Assembly (NCBI GenBank): GCA_015060005.1
Contig: SUZI01000001.1
Location: 62,001-126,000, forward strand
DNA length: 64,000 bases
Source of the DNA: Rikenellaceae bacterium
Lineage (GTDB): Bacteria > Bacteroidota > Bacteroidia > Bacteroidales > Rikenellaceae
Direction of reading: 5' to 3'
Position 1 is the first letter of the stretch, and every line of letters starts with the position of its first letter. Below, one piece after another: positions 16,151 through 26,021 of this stretch. The translations under genes and the position numbers were made by a program. A model generated the notes under the pieces. The model was not told where the DNA came from, made no database searches, and was given only the letters and a program-made list of their open reading frames with translations.

Positions 16151-17047
16151 ATGAATCAACTGCTTACACCCCACTTCCCCGACTATGAGCTTATCGACTC
16201 GGGCGATTTTGAGAAATTAGAGCGTTTCGGCGAATTTACCACTCGCCGCCCTGAGCCACAAGCCATCTGGCACAAGTCGCTAAGCGAGGAGGAGTGGCAA
16301 CGACTCTCCGACGCCTCTTTCCTACGCACCTCAGCCTCCAAGAGTGATGAGCGTGGTGAGTGGCACAACAAACCTCGTATGAAGGAGCGTTGGTGGATAA
16401 GCTATGACTACAAACAGATGCATCTGAAGATGCGTCTTGGACTCACCTCGTTCAAACACGTGGGTATCTTCCCCGAGCAGGGTGCTAATTGGAACTACAT
16501 ATACGACTGCATAGAGCGTCTGAAGGCTGATGGCTCAACCCCTAAGGTACTAAATCTCTTTGCCTATACGGGCGGTGCTACACTCGCCGCACGCAGTGCA
16601 GGAGCCGATGTAACACACGTCGACTCCGTAAAGCAGGTTGTCAGCTGGGCACGCGAGAATATGGAACAGAGCGGATTGGATGGCGTACGATGGATTGTCG
16701 AGGATGCACTCAAGTTCGTGCGTCGCGAGGTGCGTCGTGGCAATCGCTACGATGGCATCATCCTTGACCCTCCAGCTTATGGTCGTGGTGCCAATGGTGA
16801 GAAATGGGTGCTGGAAGAGAATATATGCGAGATGCTGGAGTGTTGTGCCGAGTTACTTAATCGTGAACGAGGATTTTTAGTCCTCAACCTCTACTCTATG
16901 GGACTCTCGGCAACACTTGCACGTACAGCTCTGCGACAGACCTTCCACCAGACGGGTAGCGAGGAGCTCGGCGAACTATATTTCAAAGACCGTTTCGGCA
17001 AGGAGTTACCTCTGGGCACTTTCTGTCGTTTTTCAAGGATGAAATAG
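16151..17047 (+). CDS. Class I SAM-dependent methyltransferase, RlmI/RlmK-like
   Basis: 298 residues from the ATG at 16151 (start chosen because it directly follows the U32 stop). The SAM-binding motif is VLNLFAYTGGATLAARSAGA, the acidic loop is THVDSVKQVV, and the catalytic-type motif is YDGIILDPPAYGRG. This DPPAYG pattern is shared with RlmI and the RlmK half of RlmKL, which methylate 23S rRNA. No PUA domain is present. Coupling with the upstream gene of RlhA type suggests a small ribosome-modification operon (inference). Confidence 0.82.
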   Translation: MNQLLTPHFPDYELIDSGDFEKLERFGEFTTRRPEPQAIWHKSLSEEEWQRLSDASFLRTSASKSDERGEWHNKPRMKERWWISYDYKQMHLKMRLGLTSFKHVGIFPEQGANWNYIYDCIERLKADGSTPKVLNLFAYTGGATLAARSAGADVTHVDSVKQVVSWARENMEQSGLDGVRWIVEDALKFVRREVRRGNRYDGIILDPPAYGRGANGEKWVLEENICEMLECCAELLNRERGFLVLNLYSMGLSATLARTALRQTFHQTGSEELGELYFKDRFGKELPLGTFCRFSRMK

Positions 17048-17051
17048 TGAT

Positions 17052-17594
17052 ATGAAAAAGTTTGCGGAGTTATTTTGGTCCTTCTTCAAGATTGGACTCT
17101 TCACATTCGGCGGTGGCTATGCAATGATATCCATCATCGAGGGTGAGGTCATACGCCGCAAAGGATGGATTGAGCAGAAAGAGTTTTTAGACCTTCTGAC
17201 CCTCGCCCAGTCTGCACCAGGTCCCATTGCACTCAACACATCGGTCTTCGTAGGGTATAAGATGTATGGCTATCGCGGTGCTCTCTCGGCACTATTAGGC
17301 GTGGCACTACCCTCCTTTATGATTATACTGCTCATCGCTATATGTTTTGCACAGTTCCGCTACAACCCCATCGTCGATGCAGCATTTAAGGGTATGCGAC
17401 CTGCCGTCGTAGCCCTCATCATTGCCCCTATACTCGGCTTCACCCGAGGTATGCAATGGTATATGCTTACGGTAGCTGCTGCTGTGGCATTGGCTATATG
17501 GTATTTAGGTTTCTCGCCAATATACGTCTTGGCGGCTGCCGCTGTTGTAGGATTATTGTGGGCTGCACGCCGTGGAAAGGAGGTTGAGCGATGA
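17052..17594 (+). CDS. Chromate transporter family, N-terminal-half protein
   Basis: 180 residues, hydrophobic with about six membrane segments. It begins MKKFAELFWSFFKIGLFTFGGGYAMISIIEGE, carrying the CHR family motif (FxxFGGGYAM) and LTLAQSAPGPIALNTSVFVGY. In many bacteria ChrA is a two-domain protein of about 400 residues. Here it is split into two short genes, this one and the next, which overlap by 4 nt (ATGA) and are therefore probably translated in a coupled way and form a heterodimer. The substrate (chromate, sulfate or another anion) is not evident from the sequence. Confidence 0.85.
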   Translation: MKKFAELFWSFFKIGLFTFGGGYAMISIIEGEVIRRKGWIEQKEFLDLLTLAQSAPGPIALNTSVFVGYKMYGYRGALSALLGVALPSFMIILLIAICFAQFRYNPIVDAAFKGMRPAVVALIIAPILGFTRGMQWYMLTVAAAVALAIWYLGFSPIYVLAAAAVVGLLWAARRGKEVER

Positions 17595-18148
17595 TTTACC
17601 TGCAACTATTTTACAGCTATCTGAAGATAGGCTTCTTCGGTTTCGGTGGCGGCTATGCTATGCTCTCGCTCATCCAGAACGAGATTGTCGTGCAGCACGA
17701 GTGGCTGACCAATGCCGAGTTCACAGATATCGTCGCCATATCGCAGATGACACCCGGACCTATTGCCATCAACTCTGCCACCTATGTAGGCTATGAGGTT
17801 GGCGGCATCTGGGGTTCTGTCGTTGCTACATTTGCGGTCTGTCTGCCCGCCCTTACGTTGATGATTCTTATCACCAAATTCTACTTACGCCTGAAGGAAA
17901 ATCGTTATCTCAAGGGGGCGATACGTGCTATGCACCCTGTCATCATAGGTATGATTCTCGCCGCAGCTCTTATGCTCATCTTCCCCGATAGTAGCGATGC
18001 AGCAAGTTTCATCGACCTCTGGAGCTGGGCTCTCTTCGCGGCGACGCTCTTTGCCTGCTATAAAAAAGTTAACCCGATACTGCTTATCGCACTATCGGGC
18101 ATTATGGGTATTGTGATTTATTACCTTCCTACTCTATTCGGCATATAG
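17591..18148 (+). CDS. Chromate transporter family, second-half protein
   Basis: 185 residues. It has the same family motifs as its partner (KIGFFGFGGGYAMLSLIQNE, ISQMTPGPIAINSATYVGY) and several hydrophobic helices. The overlap with the preceding gene (ATGA at 17591-17594) indicates one operon. Its last 15 nt overlap the 3' end of the convergent NamZ-like gene. Confidence 0.85.
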   Translation: MIYLQLFYSYLKIGFFGFGGGYAMLSLIQNEIVVQHEWLTNAEFTDIVAISQMTPGPIAINSATYVGYEVGGIWGSVVATFAVCLPALTLMILITKFYLRLKENRYLKGAIRAMHPVIIGMILAAALMLIFPDSSDAASFIDLWSWALFAATLFACYKKVNPILLIALSGIMGIVIYYLPTLFGI

Positions 18149-19315
18149 GAGATAGCGGCGGCGAAGCTCACTATACTCCTCTATCTCGGCTTGCCACATC
18201 GACTCTATCTCTTCGGCACTCTTGCCTGCCATTATCATCTCTCGCACATAATCTACGCCCACGAGCAGTTCGAACATACGATTAAAAAACTTCTCGCCCT
18301 GCCCCACCTTATTGTAGGCATCTATGACATACTCGAGATTAAATCCTCGCTGTATTATCTGCTCATCATCCACTCCTCGCACATCTACGCCCCAGCACTT
18401 CATATCCTTAAGTGGCGGATTCTTTGCACCCGCACGTGAGCGAGGCGTAAAGCTAAACTCCGAGCCTCGATAGTCGGGATGACCATAGACCTCAAAAGGC
18501 ATATCCGTTCCTCGACCCAGCGAGCATATTGTACCTTCGAAGAGACAAGTTGACGGATAGAGATATATGGCGTGTTGCGAAGGCAGATTGGGTGATGGGG
18601 CTATCGGCAAATCGTATCGGGTCTGGTGGGTATAGCCCTCACACTTAACGATTTGCAATGTACACTCCTTAACCCAGCCTTCGCCTATCGCCATCAGAGC
18701 TATCTCGCCCATCGTAAGACCGTGCACCACAGGTATCGGCAGAGCTCCAACGCCCGACTTATACTTCATATCCAATATCGGTCCTGCCACATACATTCCG
18801 TTGGGATTTGGACGGTCCAAAACTATCACATCCACTCCGTAGTCGGCACAGGCATCCATCATTCTGAGCATAGATATATAATAGGTGTAAAACCTGAGTC
18901 CCACATCCTGCATATCGACCACCAGCACATCAAACTGACGCATAATAGCATCCGATGGGCGATGGGTGTTACCATCATAGAGCGACCAGATGGGCACACC
19001 TGTCTTCTCATCCACGCTCGACGCCACGTGTTCACCTGCATCTGCTCCGCCACGAAATCCGTGCTCTGGGGCAAATATTCCCCTCAGGTCGATACCCTCC
19101 TCGCAGAGCATATCCACCAAGTGTCGCTCTCCGACCATCGATGTATGGTTAGCGAGTACCGCCACGCGTTCACCTCGGAGTGCTTCGACATACTCCTCTA
19201 CTCGCTCTGCTCCCACACGCAGCTGTGGCTCAGCCACTGCGTGCACAGCCCCACCACACGCCACCGACGCGAGGAGCGAGCATATAACCAAAATATATGT
19301 GGTAATTGATTTCAT
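18134..19315 (-). CDS. namZ: DUF1343 / NamZ-type exo-N-acetylmuramidase, exported
   Basis: 393 residues from the ATG at 19315. An upstream in-frame start at 19333 would overlap prfB and lacks a signal peptide at its N-terminus. The signal is MKSITTYILVICSLLASVACGG, either a lipoprotein or a cleaved signal. The DUF1343 core shows VAVLANHTSMVG, GIFAPEHGFRG, WSLYDG, VDMQDVGLRFYTY, DRPNPNG and PVVHGLTMGE. Characterised NamZ enzymes release terminal N-acetylmuramic acid from peptidoglycan fragments. It starts 1 nt after the prfB stop, so it may be co-transcribed with prfB. Confidence 0.85.
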   Translation of the reverse strand: MKSITTYILVICSLLASVACGGAVHAVAEPQLRVGAERVEEYVEALRGERVAVLANHTSMVGERHLVDMLCEEGIDLRGIFAPEHGFRGGADAGEHVASSVDEKTGVPIWSLYDGNTHRPSDAIMRQFDVLVVDMQDVGLRFYTYYISMLRMMDACADYGVDVIVLDRPNPNGMYVAGPILDMKYKSGVGALPIPVVHGLTMGEIALMAIGEGWVKECTLQIVKCEGYTHQTRYDLPIAPSPNLPSQHAIYLYPSTCLFEGTICSLGRGTDMPFEVYGHPDYRGSEFSFTPRSRAGAKNPPLKDMKCWGVDVRGVDDEQIIQRGFNLEYVIDAYNKVGQGEKFFNRMFELLVGVDYVREMIMAGKSAEEIESMWQAEIEEYSELRRRYLLYAE

Positions 19316-19316
19316 A

Positions 19317-20430
19317 CTACGATGCACCTCCAAACTGCATCAGATACTCCTTGATAAATCCATCTAAGTCGCCATCCATCACCGCATCGACATTAGATGT
19401 CTGGAAGCCCGTACGGTGGTCCTTCACACGCCTATCATCAAAGACGTATGAGCGAATCTGCGAGCCCCACTCTATACGTTTCTTCGTTGCCTCCAATGCT
19501 TGCTGCGTTGCCATACGTTTCTCTAACTCACGCTGATATAGCTTCGAGCGGAGTATTCGCATCGCATTCTCACGATTCATCAGCTGCGAACGTGTCTCGC
19601 TGTTCTCTATGAGAAACTCCACCGCCTCGCCAGTATCGGCATCCTTGCCGTGATAACGCAGACGCACAGCTGTCTCGACCTTATTTACATTCTGACCTCC
19701 TGCACCACTCGAGCGATAGGTATCCCACTCGTAGTCCGATGGGTTGATGACAATCTCTATACTATCATCCACCGCCGGCGTTACAAAGACCGACGCAAAT
19801 GTTGTCTGACGCTTGTTATTGGCATTAAATGGCGAGAGACGCACCATACGATGCACACCATTTTCACTCTTTAGATAGCCATAGGCATAGTCGCCCTCAA
19901 TCTCCAAGGTGCACGACTTCACGCCGACCTCATCGCCCGCCTGATAGTCCATCATACGATATTTGTAGCCTCTCGAATCACACCAACGGGTATACATTCT
20001 CAGCAACATCGAAGCCCAATCCAATGCCTCTGTGCCACCCGCTCCGGCGTTTATGTCGAGTATCGCACCCATCTTATCCTCTTCGCCACGCAACATATTG
20101 CGAAGCTCCAAAGCCTCGATGAGTTCCATCGTCGTCTTATATTGCTGCTCCACATCCTCCTCCGACGCAAGCCCTGCCTCTATGAACTCTGGCATTAGGT
20201 TTAACTCCTCAACTGCCTTACATACAGCATCGTAGTCATCCACCCAGCTCTTTATTCCGGCGACCTTACGCAGCTGCTTCTGTGCCATCTCGGCATCCTC
20301 CCAGAAGTCGGGAGCCTGAGTCTTCTCCTGCTCATTTTGCAGGTCTATTCTTCGCTGCTCGATGTCAAAGACACCTCCCCAACGAATCCTGTCGTCTTAT
20401 AGCCTCTTTAATATGTTCTTCAGCAATCAT
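19317..20430 (-). CDS. prfB: Peptide chain release factor 2, with +1 programmed frameshift
   Basis: About 370 residues. The first 21 codons run from the ATG at 20430 (MIAEEHIKEAIRRQDSLG...) to CTT at 20370-20368, followed by in-frame TGA (20367-20365). A +1 shift continues at GAC (20366-20364) as DIEQRRIDLQNEQEK and joins the 350-codon main frame. GGQ is present as SSGAGGQNVNKVETAVRL, and the stop-codon recognition region contains SPFNANNKRQTTF. RF2 recognises TGA and TAA, and its scarcity promotes the frameshift, so the gene is self-regulating. Reading only the main frame would wrongly give a 323-residue protein. Confidence 0.93.
20364..20380 (-). promoter_or_regulatory. prfB programmed +1 frameshift signal
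   Basis: Minus-strand GGGGAGG (20380-20374), a 3-nt gap, then CTT TGA C (20370-20364). This is the standard arrangement: an internal Shine-Dalgarno just before the slippery CTT and a poorly terminated TGA followed by C. Confidence 0.92.
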
Positions 20431-20462
20431 CTATTCTATCTTTATTTGTCTTAATTATTGCG

Positions 20463-20497
20463 TGGCGTAAATGAGGATTTTGAGGGCAAGCGTAAGG
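20463..20497 (+). repeat. Partial copy of the intergenic hairpin repeat
   Basis: GGCGTAAATGAGGATTTTGA followed by GGGCAAGCGTAA matches the right half of the element at 20607-20695. The left half is missing. Confidence 0.6.
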
Positions 20498-20606
20498 TTG
20501 CGATTAAGCCACAGCAGAGACTGCTTGCAGGCTATGATATGGCGGAGCAACCAAAAGGAACTTAACCCATTACTTTGGTCCTTTTCAAGTAAAGGCTTAT
20601 AATGTG

Positions 20607-20695
20607 GGGATTTCAAGGCTTGCGAAGCCCGAAAAAGCGGAGTTTACTTGGCGTAAATGAGCATTTTGAGGGCAAGCGTAACGCCGAAATCACCC
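20607..20695 (+). repeat. Long intergenic hairpin repeat (family with copies at 33.9-34.4 kb)
   Basis: GATTTC..GGC..CTTGC..GCCCGAAAA pairs stepwise with TTTTGAGGGC..GCAAG..GCC..GAAATC. At the tip a conserved internal loop GCGGA / GAGCA precedes an apical hairpin TTTAC-TTGGC-GTAAA. It lies between cysS (3' end) and prfB (5' end), both on the minus strand. Confidence 0.65.
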
Positions 20696-20711
20696 ATTAG
20701 AAGCATTTATT

Positions 20712-22184
20712 CTACTCTATCTCCCAATCTACCCCATCCTTACGATCCTTCACTCGAATACCAATTTCGGTGAGCGAGTTACGAATCTTATCCGATGTAG
20801 CCCAATCCTTATTAGCTTTAGCCTCCTGACGTATAGAGAGCAACATATCCACGAGCTGTGGCACCATATTATTACCACCAGCACCCTCCTGCTTCTCGTT
20901 ACGCAGACCGAGCACATCGAATACATACAAGTTAACCACACGACGCAACTCCTCCAAATCCTCAGCCGATATTGTCTGCTGACCCTCTGCTATCTGGTTA
21001 ATCAGACGCACCCAATCGAAGAGTGCCGAGATAACCATTGGCGAGTTCAAGTCATCATTCATCGCCTCCTGGCAACGCTTCTCCAACTCCTTCACATCTA
21101 CCGATGAGGTAGCTGACGCCTTCAACTTTCCGAGTGTCTCCACACCCTTCATCAGACGGTCATAACCCTTCTCGGCAGCCAACAGAGCATCATTCGAGAA
21201 GTCCATAGTCGAACGATAGTGAGCCTGCAACACGAAGAAACGCACCGTCATAGGCGAGTAAGCCTGTTTGAGCAGTGAATGTGTACCCGAGAACATCTCC
21301 TCCAGCGTGATGAAGTTACCGTACGACTTACCCATCTTACGGCCTTCGATAGTAATCATATTGTTATGCACCCAATAGCGAGCCGAGTCCTTACCCAATG
21401 CTGCTGTTGCCTGTGCTATCTCGCACTCGTGGTGTGGGAACATCAAATCCATACCACCGCCGTGGATATCGAACTGCTCACCTAAGTATTTGCAGCCCAT
21501 AGCCGAGCACTCCATATGCCAGCCTGGGAAACCCTCGCTCCAGGGCGATGGCCAACGCATAATATGCTCTGGCGAAGCCTTCTTCCACAGAGCGAAGTCG
21601 TATGAGTGCTTCTTATCATCCTGACCATCGAGTGTGCGGGTGTTCTCCACTATGTCGTCGAGGTTACGACCCGAGAGCTTACCGTAGTGGTAGTCCTTGT
21701 TGTACCTCTCCACATCGAAATATACCGAGCCATTAGACTCGTATGCATATCCTGCATCAAAAATCTTCTTCACGAACTCTATCTGCTCGATGATATGGCC
21801 CGATGCGTGAGGCTCAATCGAAGGTGTCAACACATTCAACTCGTCCATCGCACGATGGTAACGCTCGGTGTAGTAGTGTGCCACCTCCATAGGCTCCAGC
21901 TGCTCCAGACGAGCCTTCTTCGCAATCTTATCCTCTCCCTCATCGGCATCGTGCTCTAAGTGTCCCACGTCGGTGATGTTACGCACATAACGCACCTTAT
22001 ATCCCAACGCCTTCAGATATCGGAACATCAAATCAAATGTAACCGCAGGGCGGGCGTGTCCCAGATGTGGATCGCCATATACTGTCGGACCGCACACATA
22101 CATACCTACGTGTTCGGGGTTAATAGGCACAAACTCCTCCTTACGACGAGTTAGGGTGTTGTATAAGAATAATTTAGAATCCAT
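20712..22184 (-). CDS. cysS: Cysteinyl-tRNA synthetase
   Basis: 490 residues from the ATG at 22184. An upstream GTG at 22202 lies inside the promoter box, so it is rejected. Class I features: [19 protein letters not shown] (HIGH motif as HLGH), zinc ligands CSAMGC and HHECE, and the KMSKS equivalent [10 protein letters not shown]. The C-terminal region [22 protein letters not shown] is typical of CysRS. Length is normal. Confidence 0.96.
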   Translation of the reverse strand: MDSKLFLYNTLTRRKEEFVPINPEHVGMYVCGPTVYGDPHLGHARPAVTFDLMFRYLKALGYKVRYVRNITDVGHLEHDADEGEDKIAKKARLEQLEPMEVAHYYTERYHRAMDELNVLTPSIEPHASGHIIEQIEFVKKIFDAGYAYESNGSVYFDVERYNKDYHYGKLSGRNLDDIVENTRTLDGQDDKKHSYDFALWKKASPEHIMRWPSPWSEGFPGWHMECSAMGCKYLGEQFDIHGGGMDLMFPHHECEIAQATAALGKDSARYWVHNNMITIEGRKMGKSYGNFITLEEMFSGTHSLLKQAYSPMTVRFFVLQAHYRSTMDFSNDALLAAEKGYDRLMKGVETLGKLKASATSSVDVKELEKRCQEAMNDDLNSPMVISALFDWVRLINQIAEGQQTISAEDLEELRRVVNLYVFDVLGLRNEKQEGAGGNNMVPQLVDMLLSIRQEAKANKDWATSDKIRNSLTEIGIRVKDRKDGVDWEIE

Positions 22185-22201
22185 AATGAAATAATTTTCC
22201 A

Positions 22202-22209
22202 CAAAAGTA
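22202..22209 (-). promoter_or_regulatory. -7 box of cysS
   Basis: Minus-strand TACTTTTG, 18 nt before the ATG at 22184. Confidence 0.5.
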
Positions 22210-22346
22210 ACTATTTTTCTCCGAATAAAAACTCCTCGGGCAAAATCTTTTCCGTAAAGCTGTCTCTTCCGTACAATTCTGCTCCAATATTTTATCCTTT
22301 AGCCCATATTTTACAAAATATTAACCCTCGTTTCACGTTAAAATAT

Positions 22347-22354
22347 TATCTTTG
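22347..22354 (+). promoter_or_regulatory. -7 box of the DUF2723 gene
   Basis: TATCTTTG, about 37 nt before the ATG at 22391. It shows that the in-frame extension back to 22352 is not translated. Confidence 0.5.
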
Positions 22355-22390
22355 CCAAAATATTGTCAAAATTTAACTGTAAGCAATTAT

Positions 22391-25300
22391 ATGAATTTCA
22401 AGTTATGGAACAGATGGACAGGATGGGTAGTCTTCGCTATTGCCGCCCTGACGTATCTGCTCACTATGGAGCCTGTGGCAAGTCTATGGGACTGCTCGGA
22501 GTTTATCGCTACATCCTATAAGCTGGAGGTGGGACACCCTCCTGGAGCACCGCTCTTTATGCTTATGGCTCGTATAGCCTCTATCTTTGCCATCTCGCCC
22601 GACTATGTTCCGCATATGGTCAACGGTATGAACTGTATAGCGAGTGCCTTCTGTATCTTGTTCCTCTTCTGGAGCATTACGCATATCGCACGCCGCATAG
22701 CATCACGCGATGGCAAGCAGCTCGACACTACCGCCCATATCGCTGTTCTGGCTTCAGGTGTTGTCGGAGCTTTGGCTTACACCTTCACCGACACCTTCTG
22801 GTTCTCAGCTGTCGAGGGCGAGGTCTACGCACTCTCTTCGATGTTTACCGCACTTGTGGTGTGGCTTATGCTGAAGTGGGAGGAGCAGGCTGATGAGCCA
22901 GGGTCTAATCGCTGGATTGTACTCATCGCCTACCTTATGGGACTCTCTATCGGTGTACACATCCTTAACCTGCTGACTATCCCTGCGTTAGTCTTCATCT
23001 ACTACTTCCGCAAGTATAAGCTGCAGGGCAACAAAGAGCTCCTCGGGCTGGCTATTTCGGCTGTCGTGTCGCTCATCATTCTGGGTATCATCAACGGTAT
23101 CATCATACCTTATACGGTCTATCTCGGTGCTCTGGTTGACGTATTCTTTGTCAACACGCTGGGTGCACCTGTCAATAGCGGTATTATTTTCTATGCGTTG
23201 GCTCTCTTCGCCGCTCTTTTTGCCGCTCTCTACATCACCCACCGCCGTGCAAAGCCCGTTGCCAACTTCATCATATTGTGCTTCACTGTTATCCTCATTG
23301 GCTTCTCGTCATACGCTACCGTAACGATACGTGCAGCAGCCAACCCACCGATGAACAGCAACAATCCCGATAATCCCCACGCATTGCTCGCTATGCTCAA
23401 CCGCGACCAATATGGCAACCGTCCTCTGCTTTATGGTCCGCAGTTCACAGCTCCTATAGCCGACATCATCGAGGAGGATGTATATAGCTACAACCCCGAG
23501 ACCAAGCGATACGACATTACCAAGCGTCTGGAAGATTATAAGTATTCATCCAAGAGTATGCAGTTCTTCCCACGTATGTGGCACTCGGGCAAGGCTGACC
23601 AATATAAGGTATGGGGCTCCTACCGCACCAAGGAGGTCATCAAACGCGACAAGAGCGGCAACCCCGTCAGAGATGCCAACGGAGCTATCGTTCGTGAGAC
23701 GGTCAGCGACTTTGGCGAGGAGGTACTGAACCCTCTCTTCGACAACACCATACCTGCCGATGAGCAGAGTCAGCCACGCACTATCGTTGAGCCTACCACG
23801 CTGGAGAATCTCTACTACTTCTTCAACTACCAGCTCAACTATATGTATTGGCGTTACTTTATGTGGAACTTCGTAGGTCGTCAGGATGACATCCAGGCGG
23901 GCGTGGAGACCACCGTTCACGGTAATTGGCTCTCGGGTATCGATGCTATCGACGCTCCTCGCTTAGGACCTCAGACCAACCTGCCGAGCGACATGGAGAA
24001 CAACCCTGGTCGCAACACCTACTTCTTCCTGCCGCTGCTGCTCGGTCTGTTGGGCTTGTTCTACCAGCTCATTCGCGATGGCAGATACTTCATCGTCGTT
24101 ATGAGTCTTTTCGTGATGATGGGTATTGCCCTTGTGGTATACTTCAACACGTGCCCTTCCGAGCCTCGCGAGCGTGATTATGTCTATGCCGGCTCATTCT
24201 ACGCCTTCTCCATCTGGATTGGTCTGGGTGTTATAGCTATGTGGCACCTGCTCACTAAACTCTTTGAGGGTAAGTACACCCGTGCAACGGCAGCTGTGGC
24301 TATCGTTCTCTCGCTGAGCGTGCCTTCGGTGCTGGCTTACCAGAATTGGGACGACCACGACCGCTCGGGACGTACCTACGCTCACGATGTAGGATACAAC
24401 TACCTGCTGTCAACTCCCGAGAATGCCATCATCATCAACTATGGCGACAACGACACCTTCCCTCTGTGGTATGTCCAGGAGGTGGAGGGCATACGCACCG
24501 ATGTACGCATTATGAACTCATCATATCTGAGTGGTGATTGGTATATCGACGAGATGAAGACTAAAGCCAACGAGGCTGCAGGCGTGCCTTTCTCGCTCCC
24601 TCGCAACAAATATGCAGGCAGCACCAACGACCAGCTCTACATCATCCCTCCTCACTATTGGGGTGGCGAGGATGTAGCCTGGAATCTGAAGGATGCTATG
24701 GACTTCGTGAGAGATGAAGACCCCAACACCAAGTGGGACTTCGGCAGCTATGAGCAGCCACAGCTACTCGATTTCCTCCCTACCAACCACTTCATCCTCC
24801 CCGTCAATAAGGAGAATGCTATCGCGGCGGGTATCGTCAAGGCAGAGGATGCCGACCTTATGCTTGATGAGATAGAGTTCACCATCAACAAGAGCTATCT
24901 GCTCAAGAACGAGATGATGATTCTCGACTTGCTGGCTACATTCGACTGGACACGACCTCTGTGCTTCACGCAGGTATATATTCTCAACGATTTGGGACTT
25001 ATCGACTATCTGCAGTTTGATGGATATGCCTATCGTTTGGTACCTATCAAGACCAAATATTACTCGTCGTGGAATATCGGTCGTATCGACACCGACTACG
25101 TCTACCCTCTGCTTATGGAGGAGTTCCGCTATGGCAACCTCGCCGACGAGGATGTCTTGGTTGACCACTTCACCACCTACAATCTCTCGGCTTCCAAGGC
25201 TCGCGAGGCTTTTGCACGTCTTGCCACTCAGCTCATTATCGAGGGCGACTTGGAGCGAGCATATAAGGCTCTACAACGTGGTTTAGAGGTCTTCCCAACC

Positions 25301-25936
25301 AACAAGATTCATTATAGCGACGCCAACACCACGCCATTTATCGAGGCATACTATATGCTCAGCGATGCCGCTGCGGTGAGCACCTCCGAGAGCTCTATTG
25401 ACCTGAGCGACAGTGCTACGCAGGGCGATAAGCTGCTGCTTGCCTATGCCGAACATCTTATGGAGTATCTCAGCTACTACTCGCAGTTCGACGACGAGCA
25501 CTTCGCATTGGTTGCAGGCGAGGTAGGCGATTATAAGAACAGCTTGGATAATCTGCTCTATAATGTCGCTATCAAGTACAACCGCACGTCGCTTATTGAC
25601 ACTCTCTCGAAGATGTTTATCGATATGGGCTATCAGAAGACGGAGCTCGACTATCTCATCGCCGAGAGCTACTATTACTACGGCATCTACAACTCTAAGG
25701 GCGACCAGATAGCTATCGAGACTATCAACCGCGAGGTGGAGGCTATCGAGGAGTATTTCAAGACCGACTCCACCCTCGTAACACCTGCCCTTGAGCAGCG
25801 TACCGTCGATGCGATGTACGTCTTGGAGGACTTCTACTCGCTCAGCAAGCGATACTCGCGTAGCGATATTGTTGCGTTCCTCACCGACTACCTCAAATCT
25901 ATCGGCTACAATGATGAGGCATTGAGCGAGCTTTAG
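22391..25936 (+). CDS. DUF2723 / GT117-type membrane glycosyltransferase with C-terminal helical repeat region
   Basis: 1181 residues. The N-terminal 330 residues hold about nine membrane segments and the DUF2723 pattern (TMEPVASLWDCSEFIATSYKL, VGHPPGAPLFMLMARI, FWFSAVEGEVYALSSMF). A second membrane block lies near residues 540-650 (CPSEPRERDYVYAGSFYAF). Then comes a soluble part with a NWDDHDRSGR motif, and a TPR-like helical tail. This family is placed in GT117 and is thought to glycosylate extracytoplasmic proteins in Bacteroidetes, using a lipid-linked sugar; the exact donor is unknown. It stands alone with its own promoter and a hairpin terminator. Confidence 0.85.
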   Translation: MNFKLWNRWTGWVVFAIAALTYLLTMEPVASLWDCSEFIATSYKLEVGHPPGAPLFMLMARIASIFAISPDYVPHMVNGMNCIASAFCILFLFWSITHIARRIASRDGKQLDTTAHIAVLASGVVGALAYTFTDTFWFSAVEGEVYALSSMFTALVVWLMLKWEEQADEPGSNRWIVLIAYLMGLSIGVHILNLLTIPALVFIYYFRKYKLQGNKELLGLAISAVVSLIILGIINGIIIPYTVYLGALVDVFFVNTLGAPVNSGIIFYALALFAALFAALYITHRRAKPVANFIILCFTVILIGFSSYATVTIRAAANPPMNSNNPDNPHALLAMLNRDQYGNRPLLYGPQFTAPIADIIEEDVYSYNPETKRYDITKRLEDYKYSSKSMQFFPRMWHSGKADQYKVWGSYRTKEVIKRDKSGNPVRDANGAIVRETVSDFGEEVLNPLFDNTIPADEQSQPRTIVEPTTLENLYYFFNYQLNYMYWRYFMWNFVGRQDDIQAGVETTVHGNWLSGIDAIDAPRLGPQTNLPSDMENNPGRNTYFFLPLLLGLLGLFYQLIRDGRYFIVVMSLFVMMGIALVVYFNTCPSEPRERDYVYAGSFYAFSIWIGLGVIAMWHLLTKLFEGKYTRATAAVAIVLSLSVPSVLAYQNWDDHDRSGRTYAHDVGYNYLLSTPENAIIINYGDNDTFPLWYVQEVEGIRTDVRIMNSSYLSGDWYIDEMKTKANEAAGVPFSLPRNKYAGSTNDQLYIIPPHYWGGEDVAWNLKDAMDFVRDEDPNTKWDFGSYEQPQLLDFLPTNHFILPVNKENAIAAGIVKAEDADLMLDEIEFTINKSYLLKNEMMILDLLATFDWTRPLCFTQVYILNDLGLIDYLQFDGYAYRLVPIKTKYYSSWNIGRIDTDYVYPLLMEEFRYGNLADEDVLVDHFTTYNLSASKAREAFARLATQLIIEGDLERAYKALQRGLEVFPTNKIHYSDANTTPFIEAYYMLSDAAAVSTSESSIDLSDSATQGDKLLLAYAEHLMEYLSYYSQFDDEHFALVAGEVGDYKNSLDNLLYNVAIKYNRTSLIDTLSKMFIDMGYQKTELDYLIAESYYYYGIYNSKGDQIAIETINREVEAIEEYFKTDSTLVTPALEQRTVDAMYVLEDFYSLSKRYSRSDIVAFLTDYLKSIGYNDEALSEL

Positions 25937-25960
25937 TCGCAACACACACAAAACAATTAT

Positions 25961-25991
25961 GGGCTGTCGCAAAACTAAATTGCGGCAGCCC
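25961..25991. terminator. Bidirectional terminator between convergent genes
   Basis: GGGCTGTCGCAA / TTGCGGCAGCCC (one G-U) followed by ACTTTTATT on the plus strand and by ATAATTGTTTT on the minus strand. It separates the DUF2723 gene from the convergent S1/P1 nuclease gene. Confidence 0.75.
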
Positions 25992-26021
25992 ACTTTTATT
26001 GATGTTGTGTAACGAGGTAAG

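Noticed and set aside
18626..19309. 227-residue plus-strand frame
   Set aside because: Antisense to the NamZ-like gene, His/Arg-rich, without any recognisable domain.
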